In this document: one piece after another, positions 39,501-45,341 of the stretch
How positions within the stretch are numbered: position 1 is the first letter of the stretch
Layout: every line of letters begins with the position of its first letter
Assembly: GCA_963675995.2 (NCBI GenBank)
Contig: CAXXIY010000001.1
Location: 1,178,001-1,242,000 of the forward strand
Direction: 5' to 3'
DNA length: 64,000 nucleotides
Source: JAAFHB01 sp963675995
Lineage (GTDB): Bacteria; Bacteroidota; Bacteroidia; Bacteroidales; Prolixibacteraceae
Position numbers and translations under genes: made by a program
Notes under the pieces: generated by a model
What the model was told of the DNA's origin: nothing
The model's input: only the letters and a program-made list of their open reading frames with translations
The model's database searches: none

Positions 39501-41820
39501 AGCGATTACGATTACGGCTTCCAATGCGACAAAGGTCTATGGAGATGCACCGCTTGCGGGAGGTTCATCCACTTCAGGCTTTACTTATTCGCCAACGTCA
39601 CTGCCAAACAGCGAAGTTATTAACTCTGTCACTTTAAGTTATGGCGCAGGAAATACAATAGGTTCATCTGTTGCCACTTATCCTGGTTCAGTAACAGCCT
39701 CGGCACCTGTAGGTATCATCCCTGATAATTATGTGATTACACGTGTTTCCGGAAACTTAATTGTGACCAAAGCACCGTTGAAGATTACAGCACTGGATGT
39801 AAACAAGCCTTATGGTACAGCGCTGATGAGCGGTGTATTCGTGGCGGATGGAAATTGTGTTTCCGAAGGGTTGAAAAATGGAGAATCGTTTAGCTCTATC
39901 TCACTTGGATTTGCTATTCCAGGGGCATTAGCCACTGATCCAGCAGGAGTATATCCGAATGCTGTTGTACCGTCCTATCCTACGGGTGGTGGAACCTTTA
40001 AGTCCACCAACTATGATATTACTTTTATACCCGGAGCGATACGGATTGGTAAAGTCACATTGACGATTACCGCTAATAACCAGAAGAAGTGTTATGATGG
40101 TTCACCTTTTGCAGGCACTTATACGGCTTCAATAGTAGGTTTTGTTCCTGGGGATGATATCTCAGTTTTGAGCGGTTCCTTGAATTTCACAGGTACTGCT
40201 CTTACAGCGACACAAGCAGGAAGCTATACGATTATTCCAGGCGGATTAAGTTCGAATAAATATGAACTTAATTTTGTCCCCGGCACTTTAACCATCGGTA
40301 TCGTGCCAGCTGCTATTGCCGGAGCAAATCAATCCATTTGTTTTGGTGATTACGTTGCTATTGGTGCTCAATCTGTCCCAGGCAGCAACTATAACTGGAC
40401 AGCCACAGGATTTTCTACACCTGTAGCTAATCCATCGGTTAATCCTACTGTCACTACTACGTATACCCTTGTAGAGACGAATATCGCTTCAGGATGTAGC
40501 AATACGCACAGTGTTGTGATTACCGTTAATCCAAAACCTGCAGCTATTGCTGGTGATGATAAACGTTTCTGTGCAGGAGGTAGTACAACAATCGGCGCCG
40601 CAGCGGTACCAGGTAATACGTATAGCTGGACCTCTGCTCCTACAGACGCTGTGTTCAATAAAACATTGGCAAATCCGATTGTCAGCCCCGCTGTCACAAC
40701 GGTTTATACCCTTGTTGAAACTAACACCGCCGGAGGATGTACGAATACTCATAGTGTCATGGTCACTATTGATCCGCTTCCAACCGCTGTTCTGAGCGGG
40801 GATGCTTCGATCTGTAGTGGAACTTCCACTAATTTGACGGTGGCCTTAACCGGAGCACAACCATGGAGTATCACTTACACAGATGGAACGAATACGATTG
40901 TAAAAACTGGAATCACAAGCAGTCCGTATACGATCACTGTTTCTCCATCCACGAACACCACCTATCGGTTGACAGCGGTTAGTGATGCACATTGCACGGG
41001 GACAGTTTCAGGAACTGCAGTCGTTGCAGCAAGTCCGGCAATTGCGGATGCAGGCCCAATTACTGGCAAACAGTCAATTTGTGCCGGTGAACAAGGTGTT
41101 GCTTATTCAATTGCAGCTATTCCGAGCGCCGCCTCCTATGTCTGGACTATACCAGCGGGAGCTTCGATTGCCTCTGGTGAAAGAACCAATAGTATAACAG
41201 TTAATTATTCTGCATCTTCAACTGCGGGAACAATCACTGTTTATGCAACAGGTTGTAAAGATGGTAAACCATCAAGTATCTCCGTTTCAGTAAGCCAAAA
41301 GCCTGATGCAGCCGGAGAAATCACAGGTCTCCATACCTTTAGCCAGGGAACTACCGGATCGGTTTATTCAGTTCTTCCGATTGCAAATGCAACCAGTTAT
41401 AATTGGAGCTTGTCTACGGGCGCTACAATCACTGCCGGGACGAATACAAACAGCATAACCGTTAGTTTCGGAACAAATGCACTTGCTGGTACATTCTCCG
41501 TTAAAGGAACCAATAGTTGTGGCGATGGCGCTTCATCACCTCTGTTTGCCCTGAACATTCCGGATGCCAAGTTTGGCGTCTATCCGGTGCCTAGTAACGG
41601 AGTCTTTACGGCCGCAATTACATTCCCGTCGGAGACAACCTTTAACATTCTTATCACGAACCAAAGGGGTTCGCAGATTATGCATATAACAGATGCAAAG
41701 ACAGTTGGGGGAGCTTATAAAAAGATCATCGACCTTGGCTCCATTCCGAATGGACTCTATTATGTGAAATTCTATAACGGGACATTCATGGAGGTACGTA
41801 AGCTACTTATACAGCGGTAG
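24544..41820 (+). CDS. Giant T9SS-secreted repeat adhesin, 5,758 aa
   Basis: Order of parts: a long N-region, then signal helix at 55-71 with likely cleavage after VQA (73); a unique module; seven Ig-like repeats of about 106 aa (243-775 and 879-1090; consensus FTTQPGGGTGG ... TQPVVTIQDAGGNTVT ... GTGYTLTA) interrupted by a Big-type domain; beta-helix-like stretches, each opened by a GNWNSNTTWS-type motif near 1200, 2139 and 2866; eleven 97-aa repeats (3563-4627) with SYQWFSN, YYYCVV and SGAF.VNPAT; two PKD-like modules; four MBG-type repeats (about 4894-5255, KTYGE, KVYGD, KPYGT, KCYDG); Ig/PKD-like modules; and a type-A T9SS sorting domain (about 5677-5758, FGVYPVPSNG ... GLYYVKF ... KLLIQR). 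Expected surface-attached; a role in adhesion or gliding is inferred. Confidence 0.9.
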   Translation: MKTLTLSDSLQKSDSAESYGSDLHRMSALDTPSRFTPLDSNGTKQNIFRRFLGSAKVLALVLIFLFSAAIVQANVTVTAATGGTNISADKAANSTNPAGGTWTTLGNIVINENNNADLGLVNGSARTLILTAPTGWNFLAGTGTVTTNGADVTGTPSISVTSTTITISLIGDTSPTSEDDQITISGIQVKATDGSSLPSTGQIYRSSTNAGSLSVSGVTNTSNTSGSGGTNFGSLSQTAGAGTKLVFSTQPGGGTGGSNLSTQPVVTIQDQFSNTATSATNSITLAIGTNPSSGTLTATTNPLTATSGVATFAGVKIDKAGTGYTLTATSGTLTSATSSAFNITVGTASKLAFTTQPGGGTGGVAFGTQPVVTIQDAGGNTVTGATNTVTLAIGTNAGPGGVLTAPTSPLSATGGVATFSGVSINKVGTGYTLTATASGLTLATSTAFDITLGPAVKLGFTTEPGGGTGGVVFGTQPVVSVQDAGGNTVTGATDIITLAILSNPSAGVLTAPTSPLTAVSGVASFTGVKIDKAGTGYTLTATSGTLTAATSASFNITVGPAASLVFTTEPGGGTGGVAFAVQPVVTVRDAGGNTVTGATNAITLAIGTNGGPGGVLTAPTSPLTPTSGIATFTGVNIDKAGTGYTLIASSSGLPDATSSAFDITVGPAAKLAFTTQPGGGTPGTVWTIQPVVTIQDAGGNTVTTSTDAVTLAIGNNAGPGGVLTAPTSPLSAISGVATFTGVKIDLTGSGYTLTASSGTLTAATSDPFNIAGAPTKYIVTSSDYAPKAGTIVTITAQLADVSGIAVGIAGKTVTWSKSDLVNGSFSAPTSTTDASGTVTVNFTVHTVSGTATTVTATDNTTPTALTGTSTSITTVANDASKLAFTTQPGTGTGGSNLSTQPVVTVEDQYGNKVTDAVNPITLAITSPAGATLSAITNPLAATAGIATFTGVSIDKAGTGYTLTASTTGGIITNAISDPFDITVGVAAKLAFTTQPGNEVLGSVLSTQPVVTIQDAGGNTVTTATDAITLAIANNAGPGGVLTAPTSPLAAISGVATFTGVSIDKMGTGYTLSATDGAVTPATSAPFNVTYGPLDHFLVEAAAGGDIASQVPGTPFNIKITAQDANNNTVANFVGTVTISSNGTLSAGSGVTSAFTAGVLTVNGITFINVATGSYHITALQTGGSITSDSHSFTVTHNNTTYYSRTSGNWNSNTTWSTSSSGTPTNPTGVFPVDGDAVNIQLGNVVSLTADASCSTIAITNTNFSGTSTSTVATGTYTLNAESISITAGSSGSGQNRYSAVTVTTGTINVSGNITFGGTSTRALLTFSGAGTLNIGGNLGNGGTLTQSTGTINYNADGPQTVGTYNYYNLTLSGSGLKTLTGTNNVAGILSVEGTATESGTVTYGTNSTLQYKTTDSHIVGPEWPTSFAGTGGVIVNLSSGSLSVSSAKGIANNSSLNLVSGQLATGSFLTMNSTSTLNVSGGTLSGAPQGAGTYNVVYTGGSKTAGDELMGSGLNNVTLNLTSGTVSLNQAPTIKGILTLTNGLLATTDTNIPTLTRTTNDAIAGASSASYISGPVSWTLPVLSSSVTYTFPVGKGGSYLPFALVNPTTSGSTTVQVEAYNSAPIGGYDATLTEISTSEYWRLGVGTPANFTDANVSLTKTSIGTYRAVAASVDGTSNFTSLDGTVASNTVTSIIDINGYRYFTLGKMPEHYMITSSNYAPLYGTSGIIISAQLVDGNGASVATSPVRTVTWGQSDVAANAGSFTPLTSTTDANGLATVSFTASIKAPRATHITATDGVATGTSPEIKTVPGPATKLGWGVQPSSAAAGSAIPAFTVQVQDAGSNLVSSYASTPISLVFATDAGGGSTISGTNPKSTSGGVATFDNISINKVGTGFSLLATNAVGLTQSPNSALFDITNGIPSTVTSTITATPSSILADGLSTSVIKVQAKDSNGNNITTSTAGLVVTITSDIGTITATTDNTDGTYSATLTSAVVAGTAHLGFTFTIAPAEPVAGTNTTTVVFTPGALDHFKVVGSGFGEVAITPQSVGVAFNIKIIAKDVNNNTVTSYTGGVTGVDITSTGTTTPASIPTTGTFTNGVYDPQSITFAVAGNFTITATQHSNGTKSGTSDLISVSVSHNRYSVNDGPWSNTSTWSDIQGGAPGASVPTGTDVVYIDDAHTVNVDVDATCGAVIFANNTSQPQTNVLSIDGSHSLTINGDVTLPSATSGSGGVNRLDVNNGTLNVQDVRFTSTSGSSSTASLHSLTLNQGTITITGDVTTDGTSSASAYVIISSTGTLNVGGSFFYTGTGSTRYVGGTLTAATGSTVNINGVGDATGHQYIKGTTYSNITISNSLYKDFSSPSSGGWGGGSSSLIVNGTFTIHDIASINVLSGAVTYGTSPTGFGTLKYQTTNARTTTTEEWPSTFNSGSGGVIIANTAGSITLDANKTFSASVPLNINAGGTLNTGGRTLTLGGNFINNGTFNATTSNITVNNIATQQIAGFTSGSFTFTKPSATATLTGAVSTGLITLNGAGILNTGGKNITGTSLTLSGTSNITLTGVAHTIQFGDSHLSTWGSSAILTITGWQGTYSGTAGTAGRIFAGTNSSGLTVAQLAKIRFYDGVKYFPSMILSTGEVVPTFTITPGTVAPQPLCVSATTSATGTVDFVSTFSGGTSSYQVMLSDATGSFASATAISSVYNAVTSYPSGTITFTIPAGTASSTHYKVRVDCTIPSAVPGAESAEFTVSNGVFDVSGLYFNIGPGYLTANWTNPGNCYDDVLVVAYNQSITGTPSGAYSPNTVYGSGTPILTGGGFPVYQGTGNTVTVTNLTNGVPYYFKIFTRHGTDWSAGIESSASPAGGGTSLATDYFISAGTGNWTTLSTWLSSSDNGVTVPWHGASLIPDSQSAGINIRNGHIVTVNTAISIDQTTIEAGGEIEHTANTITLLNGTGTDLDVFGTLDNSASISATGAQIVFETVGTGGGIYEHAYTTSGGTVPTATWNTGSTCLIKGALSGTVSVGGINGQTFYDLTWNCPSQTSNWDLTSGSGTTTINHNFTVISTGSGSLRVSQANTFNLLGNFIVTGGTMNLDHASSGTDSNHPTYNLTGNFTNSGTIIADDSDGAGTFNFVGNVSTPITHVFTNSGTMALSNGNSYNNGGNFNVNVPNGSILDMGTSVLGGSNNNQDANFTLSAGGGIITKHISGLMQDGSAGAIQVANSGGFGGGNGSITFNSGGGSDFTYNGTAAQVSGDGPNDQSGARTLRINNNNGVTLNSSVTLTNAGVLYLTSGILTTSSTNRLNLTNTNASTAIVGGSSLSFIDGPVRWSLPSSTTTTATYHFPVGKNTTYLPFDLINPVTGFSPYAQVEAFDAGSGGTFDATLASISETEYWQLTRGNLTNGKVSLTRPTLITPLDVIGATTSSPTGTYTTLNGTKGSYSVTGSDLITNGPNNYNYFVFAGKMQSITTGSIPFPFCAGSTASVPFTVDGTFYTGNVFTAQLSNDNFVSNIVDIGTLTQTTAGTISATIPSETPNGTNFRIRVISSSPARTGSLNSNGDLENQAITVITGQSTLGQTQCVTGTFTPITVTATGSGTLTYQWYKNSTASNTSGTSLGTSNGADTYSYTPQATTAGTLYYYCVVTGTCSSATSAVSGAFVVNPATGITTQSTDAQTTCVGVAFSPITVTAVGTNPSYQWFSNTTASNTLGTSLGSDNGAQTNSYTPVSSVVGTLYYYCVVHGDCGTDVTSAVSGAFVVNPATAITAQSTAGQTTCITVAFANPITVTATGTAPLTYQWYSNTTAVNSGGTSLGSDNGAQTNSYTPQVADAGTLYYYCVVHGACGADQTSAISGAFVVNPATAISAQSTAAQTQCINGTFDPITVTATGTNLHYQWYSKATAENTGGVSLLDANGAQTNSYTPQTTTAGTLYYYCVVHGDCGADKTTDISGAFLVNPSTAITAQSTGTQTQCVTTGTFTPITVTATGVGLSYQWYSNTTAVNSGGTSLGTNNGADTYSYTPQTTTAGTTYYYCVVTGTCGTLTTAISGAFIVNPATAISAQSTAAQTKCINGTFDPITVTATGTNLSYQWFSNTTANNSLGTSLGTGNGAQTDSYTPQTTTAGTLYYYCVVHGDCGEDKTTDISGAFLVNPATSISSQSTAAQTQCINGTFTSISVTGAGVGLTYQWFSNTTASNSGGINLGSANGAQSDTYTPQATVAGTTYYYCVVTGTCGSATSAVSGAFVVNPATAISSQSTAAQTQCINGTFTAISVTATGTGVLTYQWYSNTSASTSGSSNLGAANGAQTNSYTPQTTNAGTLYYYCVVHSDCGPDVTSAISGAFLVNPATSISSQSTATQTQCINGTFSSISVTGAGVGLSYQWFSNASSSNSGGSNLGSANGAQSDTYTPQATVAGTTYYYCVVTGTCGSATSAVSGAFIVNPATAITSQSTATQTQCITTGVFTPITVTATGVGTLSYQWFSNSTASNSGGTSLGSANGAQTSSYTPQTTAAGTLYYYCVVTGTCGAATSAVSGAFIVNPATSITSQSTATQSQCVTTGSFTPITVTASGVGVLTYQWFSNATASNTGGTSLGTANGATTNSYTPQTTTVGTLYYYCVVTGGCGPVTSAVSGAFIVNPLPTPVISGSATACAGETGSVYTVSNVTGHSYLWSVSGGTITNGAGTNSITVTWGTGTSGTVNVTEEVTATGCTTVAAQRSIVISPLPAPAITGSASVCEGSSAVYSVPAVTGYTYAWSVVGGSITDGGTINDNTVTVTWGAGPTGTVDVTVTSANQCAVAAPERTVTINPLPVPTITPSATSIYIGTYVNVTYSTEPGMTNYVWTISGIQNTDYAIATGGTSTDNSVVVHYLTPGVTQTVTVNYTNGNGCTATTPTSVSTIINAMNTLTIAAKPKTKTYGETITGGSTNKVDVDFVVGGLVEGETVTSVTIDYGSGGVATAAAGNYYKSITLKDAVGTFDPAHYASIKYVEADVTVNPKAITITASNATKVYGDAPLAGGSSTSGFTYSPTSLPNSEVINSVTLSYGAGNTIGSSVATYPGSVTASAPVGIIPDNYVITRVSGNLIVTKAPLKITALDVNKPYGTALMSGVFVADGNCVSEGLKNGESFSSISLGFAIPGALATDPAGVYPNAVVPSYPTGGGTFKSTNYDITFIPGAIRIGKVTLTITANNQKKCYDGSPFAGTYTASIVGFVPGDDISVLSGSLNFTGTALTATQAGSYTIIPGGLSSNKYELNFVPGTLTIGIVPAAIAGANQSICFGDYVAIGAQSVPGSNYNWTATGFSTPVANPSVNPTVTTTYTLVETNIASGCSNTHSVVITVNPKPAAIAGDDKRFCAGGSTTIGAAAVPGNTYSWTSAPTDAVFNKTLANPIVSPAVTTVYTLVETNTAGGCTNTHSVMVTIDPLPTAVLSGDASICSGTSTNLTVALTGAQPWSITYTDGTNTIVKTGITSSPYTITVSPSTNTTYRLTAVSDAHCTGTVSGTAVVAASPAIADAGPITGKQSICAGEQGVAYSIAAIPSAASYVWTIPAGASIASGERTNSITVNYSASSTAGTITVYATGCKDGKPSSISVSVSQKPDAAGEITGLHTFSQGTTGSVYSVLPIANATSYNWSLSTGATITAGTNTNSITVSFGTNALAGTFSVKGTNSCGDGASSPLFALNIPDAKFGVYPVPSNGVFTAAITFPSETTFNILITNQRGSQIMHITDAKTVGGAYKKIIDLGSIPNGLYYVKFYNGTFMEVRKLLIQR
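25269..27812 (+). repeat. Ig-like tandem repeats inside the giant adhesin
   Basis: Five head-to-tail copies of about 318 bp (25269-26868) and two more (27178-27812), separated by a different Big-type module. A divergent eighth copy begins near 29985. Copies share the QPVVTIQDAGGNTVT and DKAGTGYTLTA cores, so the gene could recombine or be misassembled here. Confidence 0.9.
35230..38424 (+). repeat. Eleven 291-bp coding repeats of the giant adhesin
   Basis: Eleven tandem copies of a 96-98-aa module. Each has three cysteines: one in (T)QC near the start, one in YYYCVV and one in the following G(T/D)CG. Copies alternate between VVTGTCG and VVHGDCG variants. Even spacing and high identity indicate recent expansion by unequal recombination. 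Confidence 0.93.
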
Positions 41821-41892
41821 AGTAAAACTTGTTATCAGGAAGGTGTGTAATACACCCGGGAACTGATATTGGTAAGTGATGTATCTATTTCA

Positions 41893-41941
41893 GAAAGAAC
41901 TTAAGTTTGGGCATGTGCTCCGCTTAAGTTCTTTTTTCTTT
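41893..41941 (+). terminator. Terminator of the porV-adhesin operon
   Basis: A hairpin of AAGAACTTAAG with CTTAAGTTCTT (41895-41905 with 41923-41933), holding a small inner GC stem, followed by a T-rich tract, about 75 bp after the adhesin stop. Confidence 0.8.
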
Positions 41942-42031
41942 GGGATTAAATTTTGATCCATAAAAAAAAACAAATAACGATAATTATCACTTTTTAACTT
42001 ATAAGAATTTAATATCTTTAGAGATTCTAAA

Positions 42032-42799
42032 ATGATCAGAATGATTAATGCCGTAGTTCTGGAAGATGATCCATTGCTGGGTAAAAACCTGACAATGATG
42101 CTGGAGGAATACTGTCCAGAGATTAGGGTTATTGCTCTGATCGACTCGGGAAAAATGGCTTTGGATATTCTCCCGTTAATCCATTACGACCTGGTTTTCT
42201 CAGATATAGAGCTCGGAGATATGGATGCATTCACCCTTTTCGAGCGGCTTGAAAACTATATACAGCACATCATTTTCATCACGGCTCACGAAAAGTTTGC
42301 GGTTGATGCCTTTAGAGTGGATGCAATTGACTATCTGGTAAAACCTGTGGTTCCAGAGGATTTGTTACGGGCTGTTGGCAGGGCACTGGCACATATCGAA
42401 GGAAAACAGCAGGGAAACCAAACGGTTAGTCAGGGGGTCTACTCGGTTCAGAAGAGTGGGAAAGTTCTGATTAAAAGTAATGACGAGATTTACTTTCTTT
42501 CTCCAGAGAAAATTATCTACTGCGAAGCTGACGGAGCATATACCAAAATATTTCTAACCGATAATTTCTTTGAATCCAAGATTGTTACGATGCATCTAAA
42601 AAAGATCGAAGATGTGCTTCCCAAGGAGTATTTTTTTAGAATACATGATGCCATTATCGTGAATACTAATTTTATCGATCATATTATTTATCCCAAAAGG
42701 ATATGCGTATTAAATCATATTTCCGGATCTGTAAAAACCCAACTTAAAATATCAGAACGGAAATATCAGACCTTTATCGACTTTCTCAGAAAAACCTGA
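42032..42799 (+). CDS. LytTR-family response regulator (downstream)
   Basis: 255 aa. Receiver domain (about 1-120) with EDD acidic pocket, phosphoacceptor Asp in LVFSDIELGD, Thr in FITAHEKFA and Lys in LVKPVVP. LytTR domain (about 150-255) with EADGAYTKIFL and FFRIHDAIIVN. The insert between domains is longer than in the regulator at 21203. No kinase adjacent. Its place right after the adhesin terminator makes local control plausible. Confidence 0.92.
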   Translation: MIRMINAVVLEDDPLLGKNLTMMLEEYCPEIRVIALIDSGKMALDILPLIHYDLVFSDIELGDMDAFTLFERLENYIQHIIFITAHEKFAVDAFRVDAIDYLVKPVVPEDLLRAVGRALAHIEGKQQGNQTVSQGVYSVQKSGKVLIKSNDEIYFLSPEKIIYCEADGAYTKIFLTDNFFESKIVTMHLKKIEDVLPKEYFFRIHDAIIVNTNFIDHIIYPKRICVLNHISGSVKTQLKISERKYQTFIDFLRKT

Positions 42800-43492
42800 A
42801 TTTACTACTCTTTTCCCACATCGTTTTTGGATTATTCCACCCTTTTTTCTCCCATTTTTTCCTATTTTTATTTAGGCACAGATTACGCTTATTTCCAAAA
42901 TCCCTACACCTGTCGGCAAAACGGTATCACCTGCCAAGTGGTTTGCAAATAGTCCTTATTGAGTGAATTATTTGATCATTTTTTTTTCAAATTTGTATAG
43001 TCTCAGATTCATTATTCGATCATTTTGGTGCTTGTCTAAACCTGACCTTTGATTTTTTTTGAAGCGTAAATTTTGTTGTTGTTGGCTTTTCCGGAAGGCC
43101 AGTAGATTTTTTGACCCTAATCGTTTATATATAGCAGACTCTGGCAGAACAATGGCTTCTGCCGGAGCTCTCAACCGGGGACTATAATGATATTTGTCTA
43201 ATCTATTTTGGATCCATAAAGTTTGGGGTGTTAAAATGGATTTTCTTAATTCAAATGGCCTAGGACAACACAGGGAGCTTCTCTACCCAATGATTCACTA
43301 AATCTCTCACTTTTTCCCAATGGTTATCCAGATGTGGGGAAATGGCCTCGGTGATAATAAAAAAAAATCCCAAACAATCAAACCATTTGTAAAAAAGTTA
43401 AAAAATCTGACCTTTGTTTTCAAAAAGTAGTTTAGATTTTCTACCTTTACATTCAGTGGCGGAGGATTTATTCCGTATTTGACTAAAATGGC
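42800..43492. other. Non-coding region between LytTR and TetR genes
   Basis: About 690 AT-rich bases with T-tracts. I see a short inverted repeat (CTGGCAGAA/TTCTGCCGG near 43140-43165) and two copies of CTGACCTTTG (near 43044 and 43408), but no convincing gene. A 68-codon minus-strand frame at 42968-43174 has composition unlike a protein of this genome. Confidence 0.4.
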
Positions 43493-43500
43493 TATATTTG
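43493..43500 (+). promoter_or_regulatory. Candidate -7 box of the TetR gene
   Basis: TATATTTG, a full TAnnTTTG match 28 bp before the ATG. No TTG with ideal spacing upstream. Confidence 0.45.
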
Positions 43501-43527
43501 ACCCACAAGTTTTACTAATATTGTGAT

Positions 43528-44130
43528 ATGAACATCGAGAACAGTAGCATTAAAAGGGATGCCGTCAGGGAGAATATCCTTAAAATTGCCCAGGAAATTT
43601 TCAGTAAGTTTGGTTACAAGAAGACCACTCTTGACGACATTGCCAATGCAGTAAGAAAGGGGAAAAGTTCGCTGTATTATTATTTTAACAGCAAAGAGGA
43701 TCTTTTCCAGGAAGTAATTCAAAAGGAGGCAGATATTCTTCGTGAGGAGCTCTCCAAAGTTCTACAAAAAGATATTGATCCGGCTGAAAAACTAAAAGAC
43801 TATGTGATGACTAAGATCACCACCTACCGGCAGTTGGCAAATTTTTACAATGCAATTGAAAACGATACTGCCGCAGTGGAGTTTATCGACAAGATTAAAT
43901 CACAATACTATCAGGAAGAGATCAGGATGATGAAACGAATCCTCCTTGAAGGGGCTCGTCAACGCAAATTCATTGTTAAGGATTTTACGCTGGTGGCAAT
44001 CGGAATTACCACAGCTATACGTGGTCTTGAAATGCCTCTCTCCGCCGGTCCTTATCGCTCGACCGATTTGGGAAAGAGTGTTGATTCAATAGTAAGGATA
44101 ATTTGCTATGGGATTATGAAAAGAGAATAA
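43528..44130 (+). CDS. TetR/AcrR-family transcriptional regulator
   Basis: 200 aa. N-terminal TetR helix-turn-helix (about 10-57): ILKIAQEIFSKFGYKKTTL, DDIANAVRKGKSSLYYYF and NSKEDLFQEV. The C-terminal ligand/dimer domain is generic, so the inducer is unknown. It stands alone, convergent with the GIN-domain lipoprotein; its target may be itself or a distant gene. Confidence 0.92.
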   Translation: MNIENSSIKRDAVRENILKIAQEIFSKFGYKKTTLDDIANAVRKGKSSLYYYFNSKEDLFQEVIQKEADILREELSKVLQKDIDPAEKLKDYVMTKITTYRQLANFYNAIENDTAAVEFIDKIKSQYYQEEIRMMKRILLEGARQRKFIVKDFTLVAIGITTAIRGLEMPLSAGPYRSTDLGKSVDSIVRIICYGIMKRE

Positions 44131-44133
44131 CTG

Positions 44134-44168
44134 AAAAAAGAGACGTTACTGAAAACGTCTCTTTTTTT
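44134..44168. terminator. Bidirectional terminator
   Basis: A 9-bp stem (44139-44147 with 44154-44162) flanked by A-run and T-run on opposite sides, between the converging TetR and GIN-domain genes. It can work for both. Confidence 0.85.
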
Positions 44169-44881
44169 TATTTAAAGGATACATCTCCACCGCTTGATTT
44201 TTGAATATTCCGCTCTTTGGGATTGCCTGAAACTTTAATATTCCCCCCGCTACTTGCCTGGGCGTTGATTTTTTCGGAGGCAAATACCTTCAAACTAGCT
44301 CCACTTGAAGCTCCGGCGTTACAAGTTTTGCTTAAAAATTCAGCTGCTTTTATATTAGAACCACTCGATCCGTCAACATCAAAACTTTCCGTACTCCCCG
44401 AAAGTTTAATGTTACCTCCACTATTACCGTCAACGTTAAGTTTATTGGTTATTAGGGACATTACGACACTGACACCGCTTGAAACCGATATCTGGAGTGA
44501 TGTCATTTTCAATTCTTTTTTGGAGGTTATTTCTGCGCCCGAACTCGCATCCAGCGTATGGATTGATTTAAAGGTAACATACACCTTCTTTGACGCGCAG
44601 GAACTAATCCTCTTTTCAGGATAAATTTTTAGCTCATCATTTAAAACTTCTGTCTTTATGTTATTCTGAAGGTTATCATCCGCCTCAACGATTATTTTCA
44701 CCACTGAATCCTGTGATAGAATTACTTCAATACCTGCACTTGCCGATATTGAAGTGAAAGTTCCGACCTGACGCTCACTTCTTACAACTTTCCTGCTCCC
44801 TTTTATTCCATAAAGACAAGAAGCGAACAACAGGCAGATCATTAACAAAGCCCCAACTACAGGGATAATTTTTTTTTTCAT
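44168..44881 (-). CDS. GIN-domain (DUF2807) lipoprotein
   Basis: 237 aa. A lipoprotein signal with lipobox LFAS-C (Cys at about 22), then the head, gut and tail of a GIN/DUF2807 beta-helix: FTSISASAGIEVILSQ, the ladder of LDASSGAEI, VDGNSGGNI, VDGSSGSNI and AGASSGASL repeats, and a C-terminal SSGGDVSFK. This family is very common in Bacteroidota and described as putative autotransporter-adhesin-like; its function is unknown. Own transcription unit. Confidence 0.88.
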   Translation of the reverse strand: MKKKIIPVVGALLMICLLFASCLYGIKGSRKVVRSERQVGTFTSISASAGIEVILSQDSVVKIIVEADDNLQNNIKTEVLNDELKIYPEKRISSCASKKVYVTFKSIHTLDASSGAEITSKKELKMTSLQISVSSGVSVVMSLITNKLNVDGNSGGNIKLSGSTESFDVDGSSGSNIKAAEFLSKTCNAGASSGASLKVFASEKINAQASSGGNIKVSGNPKERNIQKSSGGDVSFK

Positions 44882-44968
44882 AATAGTTGAAATTAATGTA
44901 ATTAACCGAAAATACCAAACTTATAGTATTAGACGTTAAATTGTTTAACTGGGTTACATTTTTTCATG

Positions 44969-45005
44969 CAAAAAAGCCCCGAACATTCAGTGATGTTCGG
45001 GGCTT
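44969..45005 (-). terminator. Terminator of the M23-dxr-rseP-tatA operon
   Basis: A perfect 13-bp GC-rich stem (44974-44986 with 44993-45005) followed on the minus strand by a T-run, 21 bp after the tatA stop. Confidence 0.9.
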
Positions 45006-45026
45006 CAGAAAAGCGTGCTGAGTTAG

Positions 45027-45245
45027 CTACTCTTTCAAGGGCTCTTTTTTATTATCCGCTCTGGGTATCTCCTTCGGAGTCTCTGATACAGATGGTTCGT
45101 CATCCTCTTTTATGGCCTTTTTAAAGTCTTTCATCCCTTTTCCAATGCCACTCATGAGTTCCGGGATCTTTTTGCCGCCAAAAAGCAGTAATAAGGCTAC
45201 AACCACAATGACAACGTGTGCTGCTGAAAGTGCCAGTAATATCAT
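45027..45245 (-). CDS. tatA: Twin-arginine translocase subunit TatA/TatE
   Basis: 72 aa, normal size. One N-terminal membrane helix (about 5-22) followed by the FGGKKIPELMSGIGKGMKDFKKA amphipathic helix of TatA (FG hinge visible) and a charged tail. Forms the pore-like part of the Tat system that exports folded proteins. tatC is not in this window. 96 bp after rseP, probably the last gene of that operon. Confidence 0.93.
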   Translation of the reverse strand: MILLALSAAHVVIVVVALLLLFGGKKIPELMSGIGKGMKDFKKAIKEDDEPSVSETPKEIPRADNKKEPLKE

Positions 45246-45341
45246 TATTTCAAGTTTTATTTGTTTAGGTACAAAAATAGTATTTCCGATGATAAATTAT
45301 TCAGCCAAAGGTTAAAATATTTAATTCTTTAGCTTCTGCAA

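Noticed and set aside
42968..43174. 68-codon minus-strand ORF in the non-coding region
   Set aside because: Composition (KKMIK, QQQQ, no domain), no promoter and no neighbour context; probably chance.
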